From the NCBI RefSeq assembly GCF_030248535.1, contig NZ_JAHGAJ010000041.1:1-36980 (forward strand): 36,980 nt of DNA, given 5' to 3'. How positions within the stretch are numbered: position 1 is the stretch's first letter; each line of letters starts with the position of its first letter. Below, one piece after another: positions 23,509-31,831 of the stretch. Position numbers and translations under genes: made by a program. The notes under the pieces were generated by a model that did not search any database, had not been told where the DNA came from, and saw only the letters and a program-made list of their open reading frames with translations. Source of the stretch: Vibrio sp. D404a. GTDB lineage: Bacteria; Pseudomonadota; Gammaproteobacteria; Enterobacterales; Vibrionaceae.

Positions 23509-24474
23509 TTACTTAATTTCCATACCTTGTGCTTGCAGATCCGCGTGGTAAGAAGAACGCACGAACGGGCCACACGCAGCGTGTGTGAAGCCAAGCTCTA
23601 GTGCGATCTCTTTCAGTTCATCAAACTCAGAAGGCGGCACGTAGCGCTCAACTGGCAAGTGGTGACGGCTAGGCGCTAAGTATTGGCCCAGAGTCAGCAT
23701 AGTCACGCCGTGTTCACGTAGGTCTTTTAGTACCTGAACGATCTCTTCCTTGGTTTCACCAAGACCCATCATGACGCCCGATTTTGTTGGAACGTCTGGG
23801 TGCTGTTCTTTGAATTTCTTAAGAAGGTTCAAAGACCATTTGTAGTTCGCACCTGGGCGCGCTTTACGGTAAAGACGCGGTGCTGTCTCTAGGTTGTGGT
23901 TGAATACATCTGGCGGATTGTCTTTTAACAGATCAAGCGCTACGTCCATACGACCGCGGAAGTCTGGAACCAGAGTTTCAATACGAATATTTGGGTTTAG
24001 TGCGCGGATCTCGCGGTTACAGTCAGCGAAGTGCTTAGCACCACCGTCACGTAGATCATCACGGTCAACAGAAGTAATAACCACGTACTTCAGTTTCATG
24101 TCTTGGATTGTTTTAGCCAGCTTTTGTGGCTCTTCTGCTTCAGGAGCAACTGGACGACCATGGGCAACATCACAGAACGGGCAGCGACGAGTACAGATAG
24201 CGCCAAGAATCATAAACGTTGCCGTACCGTGGTTGAAACACTCGGCTAGGTTAGGGCAAGACGCTTCTTCACAAACTGAGTGAAGGTTGTTTTTGCGCAT
24301 TGCTGATTTGATTTCTTGGATACGATGGCTGTCTGAAGGAAGTTTAATCTTCATCCAGTCTGGCTTACGTAGAACTTCTTTCTGTTCAGCAGGCATATTC
24401 TTTACGGGAATTAATGCCATTTTGTCAGCGTCACGATATTTAACGCCTTTTTCCATTTGGATTGGTTTGCTCAT
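23509..24474 (-). CDS. lipA: Lipoyl synthase
   Basis: A 321-residue radical SAM enzyme that inserts two sulfurs into the octanoyl group on lipoyl domains of 2-oxoacid dehydrogenases and the glycine cleavage system. Auxiliary-cluster cysteines are C68, C73 and C79 (CEEASCPNLAEC), and radical SAM cysteines are C94, C98 and C101 (CTRRCPFC). The conserved RSSYHAD near the C-terminus holds the serine ligand of the auxiliary cluster. It follows lipB by four bases, so the two act and are expressed together. Start and length match Vibrio LipA as I know it. Confidence 0.97.
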   Translation of the reverse strand: MSKPIQMEKGVKYRDADKMALIPVKNMPAEQKEVLRKPDWMKIKLPSDSHRIQEIKSAMRKNNLHSVCEEASCPNLAECFNHGTATFMILGAICTRRCPFCDVAHGRPVAPEAEEPQKLAKTIQDMKLKYVVITSVDRDDLRDGGAKHFADCNREIRALNPNIRIETLVPDFRGRMDVALDLLKDNPPDVFNHNLETAPRLYRKARPGANYKWSLNLLKKFKEQHPDVPTKSGVMMGLGETKEEIVQVLKDLREHGVTMLTLGQYLAPSRHHLPVERYVPPSEFDELKEIALELGFTHAACGPFVRSSYHADLQAQGMEIK

Positions 24475-24478
24475 GATT

Positions 24479-25138
24479 TTATGCTTCTGCTGTAGTGTTA
24501 CTGTTGGCTTGAATGTCTACTTGGTCGTAACCCAATAGTTCGACAAGCTCTTGTATTAGCTGTTGCTCAACGGTCTCTAGATCCGAAGGGCCACCTAATT
24601 GGCTCACTTGAGCCATTTCCATTCCTTGATAACCACATGGGTTAATGCGTAGGAACGGTGAGAGGTCCATATCAACGTTCAGTGCTAGCCCGTGGAACGA
24701 GCAGCCACGTCGAATACGTAGGCCGAGTGAACAGATCTTTTTGCCATCGACATAAACACCGGGAGCGTCAGGTCGAGCCGCTGATTCGATATTGTATGCT
24801 TTCAGGGTGTTGATTACGAGGTTCTCTATGTGAGTAACTAGATCTCGCACTCCAAATTTCTTACGGCGAATGTTAATCAGGAAGTAAGCTACCAACTGGC
24901 CTGGGCCGTGGTAGGTGACCTGTCCGCCGCGATCGCTTTGAATAACAGGGATATCGCCAGCATTAAGTACATGCTCTGCTTTACCTGCTTGTCCTTGAGT
25001 GAAGACCGGGTTGTGCTCTACTAGCCAAATTTGGTCGACGTCTTCTTCCGTGCGCGTATCGGTGAACTCATGCATGGCTTTCCATACGGGTTCGTAATCC
25101 TGACGGCCTAATTTTTTTACGATTAGCTTATTTTGCAA
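24479..25138 (-). CDS. lipB: Octanoyl-[ACP]-protein N-octanoyltransferase
   Basis: A 219-residue transferase that moves octanoate from acyl carrier protein to lipoyl domains, the step before LipA. The active-site lysine K134 (DGKKICSLG) and cysteine C168 (RINPCGYQGM) match K135/C169 of E. coli. The motif RGGQVTYHGPGQL is diagnostic. It begins at a TTG with GGAG seven bases upstream, which may keep expression low. A gap of about 200 bases with a terminator separates it from ybeD, so lipBA has its own promoter, most likely in 25140-25285. Confidence 0.95.
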   Translation of the reverse strand: MQNKLIVKKLGRQDYEPVWKAMHEFTDTRTEEDVDQIWLVEHNPVFTQGQAGKAEHVLNAGDIPVIQSDRGGQVTYHGPGQLVAYFLINIRRKKFGVRDLVTHIENLVINTLKAYNIESAARPDAPGVYVDGKKICSLGLRIRRGCSFHGLALNVDMDLSPFLRINPCGYQGMEMAQVSQLGGPSDLETVEQQLIQELVELLGYDQVDIQANSNTTAEA

Positions 25139-25283
25139 AGCAGGACTCCCTCAAGGATTAATAAAGTGAACGCATTATAAACGCGAAATTTGATTCTAAC
25201 TACAGACGGACTGCAAGGTTTTTCAACTTTCTTTGTATTTATTGAAAATTAATTTGAATAACAAGGACTAAAAATGGGGTAGT

Positions 25284-25320
25284 AAAAACGAAAACAGCGG
25301 CCAAAAGCCGCTGTTTTCTC
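25284..25320. terminator. Intrinsic terminator of ybeD
   Basis: An 11-base-pair stem (AAAACAGCGGC with GCCGCTGTTTT, loop CAAAA) is followed on the minus strand by CGTTTTTAC. It starts 17 bases past the ybeD stop and isolates lipBA. Confidence 0.88.
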
Positions 25321-25334
25321 TTTATCGTCGACGA

Positions 25335-25610
25335 TTACAGAACCATACGAACGATTTCGATCTCGCCTAGCTCTTTGTAAAGCGTTTCTACTTGTTCAAT
25401 CGACGTCGCTGTGATGTTGATTGAAACAGAGTGGTAGTTGCCTTTTGCACTTGGCTTAACGGTTGGGCTGTAGTCACCAGGAGCGTGGCGTTGGATCACT
25501 TCCAGTACAAGCTCAGGCAGTTCTGGTTTCGCGTAACCCATAACCTTGTAAGTAAATGAACAAGGGAACTCTAAAAGGTCTTTAAGTTTTGCATCAGAAT
25601 TGATGTTCAT
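25335..25610 (-). CDS. ybeD: YbeD/DUF493-family protein
   Basis: A 91-residue small protein counted from the ATG at 25610, which has GGAG seven bases upstream; a longer frame upstream lacks such support. Sequence such as LLEFPCSFTYKVMGYAKPELPELV and KGNYHSVSINITATSIEQVETLY is typical of YbeD, a conserved ACT-like fold of unknown role placed between dacA and lipB in many gammaproteobacteria. The same order is seen here, though terminators on both sides show it is its own transcription unit. It has been suggested to regulate lipoate or envelope enzymes by position alone; there is no direct proof. Confidence 0.9.
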   Translation of the reverse strand: MNINSDAKLKDLLEFPCSFTYKVMGYAKPELPELVLEVIQRHAPGDYSPTVKPSAKGNYHSVSINITATSIEQVETLYKELGEIEIVRMVL

Positions 25611-25727
25611 GATTGGCTCCAAAATGGTAGATATTTCGCTTTTTGGGCAAAATACCGATAAAAGCGTGTTGGTCAATTGACCATTAATAAGAGCGGAATA
25701 TTACTGCTAAATATCGCCGAACTCAAG

Positions 25728-25758
25728 ATCAACAAAAGCCGCACTGTGCGGCTTTTGA
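25728..25758 (-). terminator. Intrinsic terminator between dacA and ybeD
   Basis: A ten-base-pair stem (AAAAGCCGCA with TGCGGCTTTT, three-base loop) followed on the minus strand by GTTGATCTTG. The T run is inside the stem. It lies about 90 bases past the dacA stop. Confidence 0.75.
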
Positions 25759-25845
25759 TTCCTTAATAGAAAAGCTCTATTAGGGTTATCAGCAAATAAC
25801 GAACAGGATCATGCGATTAGTGTTATTTGCTCACGTTTGACGTTC

Positions 25846-27027
25846 TTAGAACAAACCTTTGAACAGAAGAACCAGGTAATCCCATAGGCGGCTAAATAGG
25901 CTGCCTTGCTCTACGTCTTCTAGAGCCAGTAGTGGGTATTCAGCAACGTCTTGACCGTCGATTTGGTAGAACAGTTTACCAACTTGGTCACCTTTGCTGA
26001 TCGGTGCTTCAAGCTCTTTCTCTAGAACAAAGCTTGCTTTCAGGTTCTTCGCTTGGCCGCGAGGAAGGGTTACGAATGTATCTTCATCAACACCTAGAGC
26101 GACAGTGTCTTTGCTACCCATCCAGATTTTTTCTTCAACGAATGTCTCACCCGCTGTGTGTGGTGCCACTGTTTCGAAGAAGCGGAAGCCGTAGCTTAGT
26201 AGCTTTTTGCTTTCTGTTTTACGAGCGTTTGCATTCTTGGTGCCCATTACGACAGCAACAAGGCGCATTTTACCTTCAGTTGCCGAACTTACTAGGCTGT
26301 AGCCTGCATTACTTGTGTGGCCAGTTTTAATGCCATCCACGTTCATGCTCTTATCCCATAACAGGCCGTTACGGTTGTATTGAGTAATACCGTTGTAAGT
26401 GAACTTCTTCTCTGAGTAGATACGGTACTCTTCAGGTACGTCACGGATAAGTGCTTGACCTAGAAGTGCCATATCGTAAGGCGTTGAGTATAGGTTTGGG
26501 TTGTCTAGGCCATGAACGTTAGCAAAATGCGTATCTTTCATGCCAATAGAGCTTGCCCATGCGTTCATTAGGTCAACGAAAGCGTCTTCTGAGCCTGCAA
26601 TGTGCTCTGCCATAGCGACACATGCATCGTTACCTGACTGAATGATGATACCGCGGTTAAGTTCTTCAACTTTAACGGTAGTACCAACTTCAATAAACAT
26701 CTTTGAAGAGTCTGGGAAGTTCTTCGCCCAAGCGTTTTCGCTAATTACAACGTCGTCAGTTAGGTTGATGTTGCCGCGATCAAGCTCTTGACCGATAACG
26801 TAGCTGGTCATCATTTTGGTCAAGCTAGCTGGAGAAAGCTGAGTGTTCATCTCTTTTTCTGCCAATACTTTGCCTGAATGGTAATCCATTAGGACGAAGC
26901 CTTTAGCAGCAATTTGCGGAGCGTCTGGAACAACGATAGGCGCGGCGAATGACGAAGAAGCTAGCGTTGCAGAAAGCGCAACAGAAGTAGCAAAAATCGA
27001 TTTGATAAGTTTATTAGATTTATTCAT
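25846..27027 (-). CDS. dacA: D-alanyl-D-alanine carboxypeptidase (PBP5 type)
   Basis: A 393-residue penicillin-binding protein that trims the terminal D-alanine of peptidoglycan pentapeptides. A signal peptide (about 1-28) exports it. The three active-site motifs are SLTK (S68 nucleophile, K71), SGN (131-133) and KTG (234-236). A C-terminal domain follows, then the amphipathic end FSRLWDYLVLLFKGLF, which peripherally anchors PBP5 to the inner membrane. It sits after rlpA, mrdB and mrdA in the classic cell-shape cluster. A short inverted repeat lies upstream (27069-27097), so it may also have its own promoter; in E. coli BolA influences dacA. Confidence 0.95.
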   Translation of the reverse strand: MNKSNKLIKSIFATSVALSATLASSSFAAPIVVPDAPQIAAKGFVLMDYHSGKVLAEKEMNTQLSPASLTKMMTSYVIGQELDRGNINLTDDVVISENAWAKNFPDSSKMFIEVGTTVKVEELNRGIIIQSGNDACVAMAEHIAGSEDAFVDLMNAWASSIGMKDTHFANVHGLDNPNLYSTPYDMALLGQALIRDVPEEYRIYSEKKFTYNGITQYNRNGLLWDKSMNVDGIKTGHTSNAGYSLVSSATEGKMRLVAVVMGTKNANARKTESKKLLSYGFRFFETVAPHTAGETFVEEKIWMGSKDTVALGVDEDTFVTLPRGQAKNLKASFVLEKELEAPISKGDQVGKLFYQIDGQDVAEYPLLALEDVEQGSLFSRLWDYLVLLFKGLF

Positions 27028-27068
27028 TTTGAATGCAATTATTTGGTTAACTATCCATATCTTAACAG

Positions 27069-27097
27069 AATCACTGTTTCAAACCAGTGCAGTGATT
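27069..27097. repeat. Inverted repeat upstream of dacA
   Basis: Arms AATCACTG (27069-27076) and CAGTGATT (27090-27097) are perfect complements around 13 bases. A second CAGTG at 27085 gives an alternative pairing. There is no T run, so an operator or leader structure is likelier than a terminator. Confidence 0.55.
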
Positions 27098-27118
27098 GTC
27101 ATAAATTCCGGTAAGATT

Positions 27119-27970
27119 CTAGCGAGTTAAGGTGTGCTTCTTTATATAAGCTGACGGGTAACCCATTAGCTTAACCTGTTCTAATTTCTCTTGAGTCAGA
27201 GCATAGTCATGAAATGGCCCAAGCATCAGTCGGTATTTGTCATCTACGGGCTGAAGAAATGTTTTGACCGACAGTTCTTTACTCAGTTCACTCGCAAGTT
27301 TCTCACTGCGGTCTTGATGCTGAGAAGTCGCAACTTGGATGATGTACTGAGGCAATGCCGCTTTCTTGTTCTCATCGGTTGGGATATCCACGGTGATCAC
27401 TTCAATCTCGACATTGGCCGTTCCGGTGCGAATCACATCCAGCTTGTAGGCAGCAGCGTAGCTTAAATCAATGATGCGACCTTCATGAAACGGACCACGG
27501 TCGTTGACGCGAACGATGGTGCTCTTGTTGTTGTCTGTATTGGTGACCTTAACGTAGCTTGGGATTGGCAACGTCTTGTGTGCCGCCGACATCGAATACA
27601 TGTCATAAACCTCACCATTAGAGGTCAGGTGACCATGAAACTTCTTGCCGTACCAAGAAGCCTTACCTTTCTCTGTGAATCCTTTGCTATCGCGAACGAT
27701 TTTGTAGTCTGCACCACGTAGGGTGTAATCACTGTTACCCCCTAGGCTGTAAGGTTCATATTTTGGGTGTGCATCTTCTAAATGCTCAACCGAAATCGGC
27801 ACATCAGGGGCAATATCATCGTTAATGTCGTAGCGACCCGATGGTGACTCTGGTTGCGACGAACAACCGTTGATCAGCACCACTAAGCTCCCAACTAACA
27901 TCAGCTGCTTGAGGTGCGATGATGATTTGTCGGAGGTCTGTGTGCCATTGTTCATTGTGTTAATTATCAC
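27119..27970 (-). CDS. rlpA: RlpA: lipoprotein with DPBB and SPOR domains
   Basis: A 283-residue outer-membrane lipoprotein. A lipobox LINGC gives C36 as lipid anchor. A double-psi beta-barrel domain (about 95-195) has KASWYGKKFHGHLTSNGE and the catalytic-type RVNDRGPF. A SPOR domain (about 205-280, ending YPSAYIKKHTL) binds denuded septal glycan. In Pseudomonas RlpA is a lytic transglycosylase acting on such strands; in E. coli activity is not shown. The GTG at 27970 is chosen since AAGG lies eight bases upstream inside mrdB; an ATG at 27955 is possible but lacks a site. It directly adjoins the mrdB stop. Confidence 0.92.
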   Translation of the reverse strand: MIINTMNNGTQTSDKSSSHLKQLMLVGSLVVLINGCSSQPESPSGRYDINDDIAPDVPISVEHLEDAHPKYEPYSLGGNSDYTLRGADYKIVRDSKGFTEKGKASWYGKKFHGHLTSNGEVYDMYSMSAAHKTLPIPSYVKVTNTDNNKSTIVRVNDRGPFHEGRIIDLSYAAAYKLDVIRTGTANVEIEVITVDIPTDENKKAALPQYIIQVATSQHQDRSEKLASELSKELSVKTFLQPVDDKYRLMLGPFHDYALTQEKLEQVKLMGYPSAYIKKHTLTR

Positions 27971-29092
27971 TTACGTCGCCTTTGAGAATGCTTTACGGTG
28001 AGTGTGGATAGACATCAAAATACCAAAACCAGCCATCAATGTAACCATGGAAGTACCGCCATAGCTGACAAGCGGTAGAGGTACGCCTACCACGGGTAGA
28101 ATGCCACTCACCATACCAATGTTTACAAAGATATATACGAAGAAGCTTAAAACGATACTGCCACCCATCATCCGACCAAACGCTGTTTGCGCTTGGCTCG
28201 CGAGAATCAGTCCACGACCAATAATAAATAGGTAGATAGAGAGCAGGAATAAAATGCCAATCATGCCCCATTCTTCGGCGATAACGGCAAAGATAAAGTC
28301 AGTGTGACGCTCGGGAATAAACTCCAGCTGAGATTGAGTCCCTTGCAGCCAGCCTTTACCTGAGATACCGCCAGAGCCAATCGCAATTTTACTCTGAATA
28401 ATATGGTAGCCCGCACCCAGTGGATCCGACTCTGGGTCAAACAGAGTACGTACACGAACCTTCTGGTACTCACGCATCAAGAAGAACCATAGGATTGGAA
28501 TGAATGCACCTAGCGCCAATGCCGCACTTGCGATGATCTTCCAGCTGATACCGGCCAAGAAAATGACGAAGATACCCGACGCAGCAATCAAAATAGAGGT
28601 ACCAAGGTCGGGTTGTTTGGCGATAAGGATCGTCGGCACAAACACCATGACTAGCGAGATAACCAAGGTTTGGAATGTGGGGGGTAGTGAACGCTTACCG
28701 ATATAGCGAGCTAGCATCAGTGGCACAGCCAGTTTAAGTAGCTCAGAGGGTTGGAAGCGGACAAAACCGAAATTCAGCCAACGCTGAGCACCTTTGGATG
28801 CTTCACCAAAGAAGAGCACACCGAGCAGTAAGATCACTCCGCCAGCAAACAGGACTGGCGCGAGTGTTTCGTACGTACGTGGCGAGATCTGCGCGAGGAA
28901 AATCATCACGCCCAGCGATAACGCCATGCGCATTGCTTGGCGATCCATCATCGCCAAGCTTTGGCCACTCGCGCTGTACATGATTAACAGCGCAAATCCC
29001 ATTAGCACTAAGATGCCAAGTAGGAGTGGCAAATCGATATGGAATCGCTCAAATAGGGCGCGATTCTGTCCAGTAGAGGGATCGAGTTTCAT
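27971..29092 (-). CDS. mrdB: Peptidoglycan glycosyltransferase RodA (SEDS family)
   Basis: A 373-residue integral membrane protein with about ten helices. RodA polymerises lipid II glycan in the elongasome and pairs with PBP2. Conserved SEDS segments are visible: GAQRWLNFGFVRFQPSELLK, LVAKQPDLGTSI-like IAKQPDLGTSIL, and near the end LPVVGVPLPLVSYGGTSM. The ATG overlaps the mrdA stop by one base (TAATG), consistent with matched production of the two partners. The alternative symbol is rodA. Confidence 0.97.
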   Translation of the reverse strand: MKLDPSTGQNRALFERFHIDLPLLLGILVLMGFALLIMYSASGQSLAMMDRQAMRMALSLGVMIFLAQISPRTYETLAPVLFAGGVILLLGVLFFGEASKGAQRWLNFGFVRFQPSELLKLAVPLMLARYIGKRSLPPTFQTLVISLVMVFVPTILIAKQPDLGTSILIAASGIFVIFLAGISWKIIASAALALGAFIPILWFFLMREYQKVRVRTLFDPESDPLGAGYHIIQSKIAIGSGGISGKGWLQGTQSQLEFIPERHTDFIFAVIAEEWGMIGILFLLSIYLFIIGRGLILASQAQTAFGRMMGGSIVLSFFVYIFVNIGMVSGILPVVGVPLPLVSYGGTSMVTLMAGFGILMSIHTHRKAFSKAT

Positions 29093-30984
29093 TATTGTGT
29101 TGCCTTACTCTTATATTCGTCGCCCAGAATAATATGGTCGAAGATACGTCTCACAACAGGACCACCGTTTGATGAACCACCACCGGCGTTCTCAAGTACG
29201 ATGGTCACGATCGCTTGTGGATCGTCCAATGGCGCAAAGCCTGTAAATAGTGCGTGGTCACGAAGGTGTTCTGCAATCTCATCAGCGTTGTACTCTTCGT
29301 CTTCTTTCAAGCCGAATACCTGCGCCGTTCCTGACTTACCTGCTGTGACATACGACATGCCTTGGAACGAGCGTCGCGCCGTACCTTTTCGGCCGTGGTT
29401 TACCAGCTTCATCCCTTCTTTACCTATATCCCAGAATCGTTGTTTTACACCGGTAATCGGCGGATAGGTTTCGATGTCAGACAGTGATTGTGTCTCTAAT
29501 GGTTGGCCATTTTCAATCGTTGAACGCAGTAGGTGAGGTGCAATAACTTCACCTTCATGAACCAACACAGAGGTCGCTTTGGCGATCTGCATTGGTGTTG
29601 CTGTCCAGTAACCTTGGCCGATACCAACAGGAATCGTGTCACCCTGATACCAAGGCACACGGTGGCGAGCCATCTTCCAATCTCGGGTTGGCATGTTGGC
29701 TTTGCTCTCTTCGTAAATGTCGATACCTGTGTAGTCACCAAAGCCGAACATCATCATCCAGCTTGATAGACGGTCGATACCCATGTCGAAAGCAATCTGA
29801 TAGAAGAAGGTATCTACCGACTCTTCAATCGCCTTGACGATATCTACAGTGCCATGTCCCCAACGTAGCCAGTCACGGAATGGCTTGGTTTTCGAGTTAG
29901 GGATCTTCCAATAACCTGGATCATTACGCGTGGTATTTGGTGTGATCACGCCCTCTTGCAGTGCTGCCACAGCAATAAATGGCTTAATAGTTGACGCTGG
30001 TGGATAGATACCCAGAGTTGCTCGGTTTACCAGAGGTCTATTCTTATCTTGAAGTAGGGCGTTATAACCCTTAGATGAGATTCCGTGTACAAAGGCGTTC
30101 GGATCGTAACTCGGGCTAGAAACCATCGCTAACACGCCGTTGTCTTTCGGGTCTAATACGACAGCAGAGCCGCGTCGTCCATCAAGCAGTTTATGTACGT
30201 AAAGCTGTAGGTTGATATCAAGGTTAAGAACGATGTCTTTACCCGGAATCGCTGGCACAAATTTCAATGTACGAATAACGCGACCTCGGCTATTCACTTC
30301 TACCTCTTGGTAGCCAGCGGTGCCATGGAGCATGTCTTCGTAGTAGCGTTCAATACCTAACTTACCAATGTCACGTGTCGCTTGATAGTTGGCATCTTTC
30401 TCCTCACGTACCAGACGGCGCATATCGCGGTCGTTAATACGCGATACGTAACCAATAACATGAGTAAGAACGTCACCGTAAGGGTAAAAACGTTTGAGCG
30501 TGCCAGTTACCTCGACACCTGGAAACTTATGCTGGTTAACAGAGAAAACCGCAACTTGCTCTTCAGTAAGTTGGTTGAGAATAGGAACGGATTTAAAACG
30601 GCGCGTATTACGGCGATCTCGATTAAATCGTTCAACACGCTCAGGGCTGATTTCTAATAAAGTTTGGAGACGAGTAATGGTGTCATCCATGTTCTTTATC
30701 TTTTCAGGCGTGATCTCTAGGTTGAATACTGGGCGGTTTTCCGCCAGCAATACCCCATTTCGGTCATAGATCAGACCGCGGTTCGGCGCGATAGGGACAA
30801 CCTTGATGCGGTTGTCGTTCGAACGAGTTTTATAGTCTTGGAATTGGTTAACCTGAATGTTGTACAGGTTGGCAACCAAAATGCCCATCATGATTACAAT
30901 GCCTATAAACGCAATAAAAGCACGACTAGTAAATAGTCGTGCTTCTTCTTTGTAATCACGGATCTGGCTACGTTTACGTAACAT
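29092..30984 (-). CDS. mrdA: Penicillin-binding protein 2 (elongation transpeptidase)
   Basis: A 630-residue class B penicillin-binding protein that cross-links peptidoglycan during rod elongation with RodA. One N-terminal membrane helix (about 20-42) is followed by the pedestal domain (PNRGLIYDRNG at 68-78) and the transpeptidase domain. Active-site motifs are STIK (S331-K334), SVD (389-391) and KSGT (550-553), all intact. It starts at an ATG and overlaps mrdB at its end. It is six bases after rlmH, so the block from rsfS onward probably forms one operon. Confidence 0.97.
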   Translation of the reverse strand: MLRKRSQIRDYKEEARLFTSRAFIAFIGIVIMMGILVANLYNIQVNQFQDYKTRSNDNRIKVVPIAPNRGLIYDRNGVLLAENRPVFNLEITPEKIKNMDDTITRLQTLLEISPERVERFNRDRRNTRRFKSVPILNQLTEEQVAVFSVNQHKFPGVEVTGTLKRFYPYGDVLTHVIGYVSRINDRDMRRLVREEKDANYQATRDIGKLGIERYYEDMLHGTAGYQEVEVNSRGRVIRTLKFVPAIPGKDIVLNLDINLQLYVHKLLDGRRGSAVVLDPKDNGVLAMVSSPSYDPNAFVHGISSKGYNALLQDKNRPLVNRATLGIYPPASTIKPFIAVAALQEGVITPNTTRNDPGYWKIPNSKTKPFRDWLRWGHGTVDIVKAIEESVDTFFYQIAFDMGIDRLSSWMMMFGFGDYTGIDIYEESKANMPTRDWKMARHRVPWYQGDTIPVGIGQGYWTATPMQIAKATSVLVHEGEVIAPHLLRSTIENGQPLETQSLSDIETYPPITGVKQRFWDIGKEGMKLVNHGRKGTARRSFQGMSYVTAGKSGTAQVFGLKEDEEYNADEIAEHLRDHALFTGFAPLDDPQAIVTIVLENAGGGSSNGGPVVRRIFDHIILGDEYKSKATQ

Positions 30985-30990
30985 TAACGC

Positions 30991-31461
30991 TTATTCTCGG
31001 TGATACGGGTGATTAGCTGTGATGCTCCAAGCTCGGTACAGGCTTTCTGCCATAATAACGCGCACAAGAGGGTGTGGTAGCGTTAGGGCAGACAGCGACC
31101 AGCTTTGGTCAGCTGCAGCTTTACATGCTGGAGCTAGGCCTTCTGGTCCACCAATTAGGATAGAAACATCACGTCCATCCAGCTTCCAGCTCTCAAGTTG
31201 CTCGGCAAGCTGTGGTGTATCCCATTTTCTTCCTGGGATATCGAGCGTAACAATGCGGCTCCCTTTTGGCACCGCTGCTAACATCGCTTCGCCTTCTTTC
31301 TGAAGGATACGAGCAATGTCTGCGTTTTTGCCGCGTTTGCCTGCTGGGATCTCGACCAATTCCAGTGGCATATCGTGTGGGAAGCGGCGCTTATACTCTT
31401 GAAAGCCTTCCTCAACCCATTTTGGCATTTTAGTGCCAACGGCAATTAATTGGATCTTCAC
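30991..31461 (-). CDS. rlmH: 23S rRNA (pseudouridine-1915-N3) methyltransferase RlmH
   Basis: A 156-residue SPOUT-class methyltransferase acting on helix 69 of 23S rRNA in the assembled 70S ribosome. Motifs are the N-terminal MKIQLIAVGTKMPKWVEEGF, the SAM-binding knot LIGGPEGL, and the C-terminal end LYRAWSITANHPYHRE. Length equals the E. coli enzyme (155). It lies three bases after rsfS and six before mrdA, the widely conserved order. Confidence 0.97.
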   Translation of the reverse strand: MKIQLIAVGTKMPKWVEEGFQEYKRRFPHDMPLELVEIPAGKRGKNADIARILQKEGEAMLAAVPKGSRIVTLDIPGRKWDTPQLAEQLESWKLDGRDVSILIGGPEGLAPACKAAADQSWSLSALTLPHPLVRVIMAESLYRAWSITANHPYHRE

Positions 31462-31464
31462 AGA

Positions 31465-31782
31465 TTAGCCCCACAGCTTTTCTAGTTGGTAAAGCTCGCG
31501 TTGCTCTTCTTGCATAACGTGAAGCATGCTGGTGCCCATATCTAGGACAACCCATTCACCTTCTTGTTCCCCATCCATACCTAGAGGCTCAAGACCGACT
31601 TTTTTCACTTCGCTTGCGACATGTTCTGCGATAGAAGCAACGTGGCGCTTTGACGTACCAGTGCAGACGATCATGTAGTCTGTCACACTGGATTTACCTT
31701 CAACGTCGATGGTGATGATCGACTCTGCTTTCATGTCGTCGGCTTTATCTGCAAGAAAATCTCTTAGTTCTTCACGTAACAC
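31465..31782 (-). CDS. rsfS: Ribosomal silencing factor RsfS
   Basis: A 105-residue protein that binds uL14 on the large subunit and blocks subunit joining when nutrients run low. The family core DVEGKSSVTDYMIVCTGTSKRH and the end WVVLDMGTSMLHVMQEEQRELYQLEKLW are complete. It uses a GTG start, with AAGGA upstream. In E. coli nadD and cobC lie between holA and rsfS; here only 49 bases separate holA and rsfS. It is the first of the tightly packed rsfS-rlmH-mrdA genes. Confidence 0.96.
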   Translation of the reverse strand: MLREELRDFLADKADDMKAESIITIDVEGKSSVTDYMIVCTGTSKRHVASIAEHVASEVKKVGLEPLGMDGEQEGEWVVLDMGTSMLHVMQEEQRELYQLEKLWG

Positions 31783-31831
31783 TGGGTGTTCCTTAAATCT
31801 TAATTTCGCGACTCAAAATCATAACACGCTT

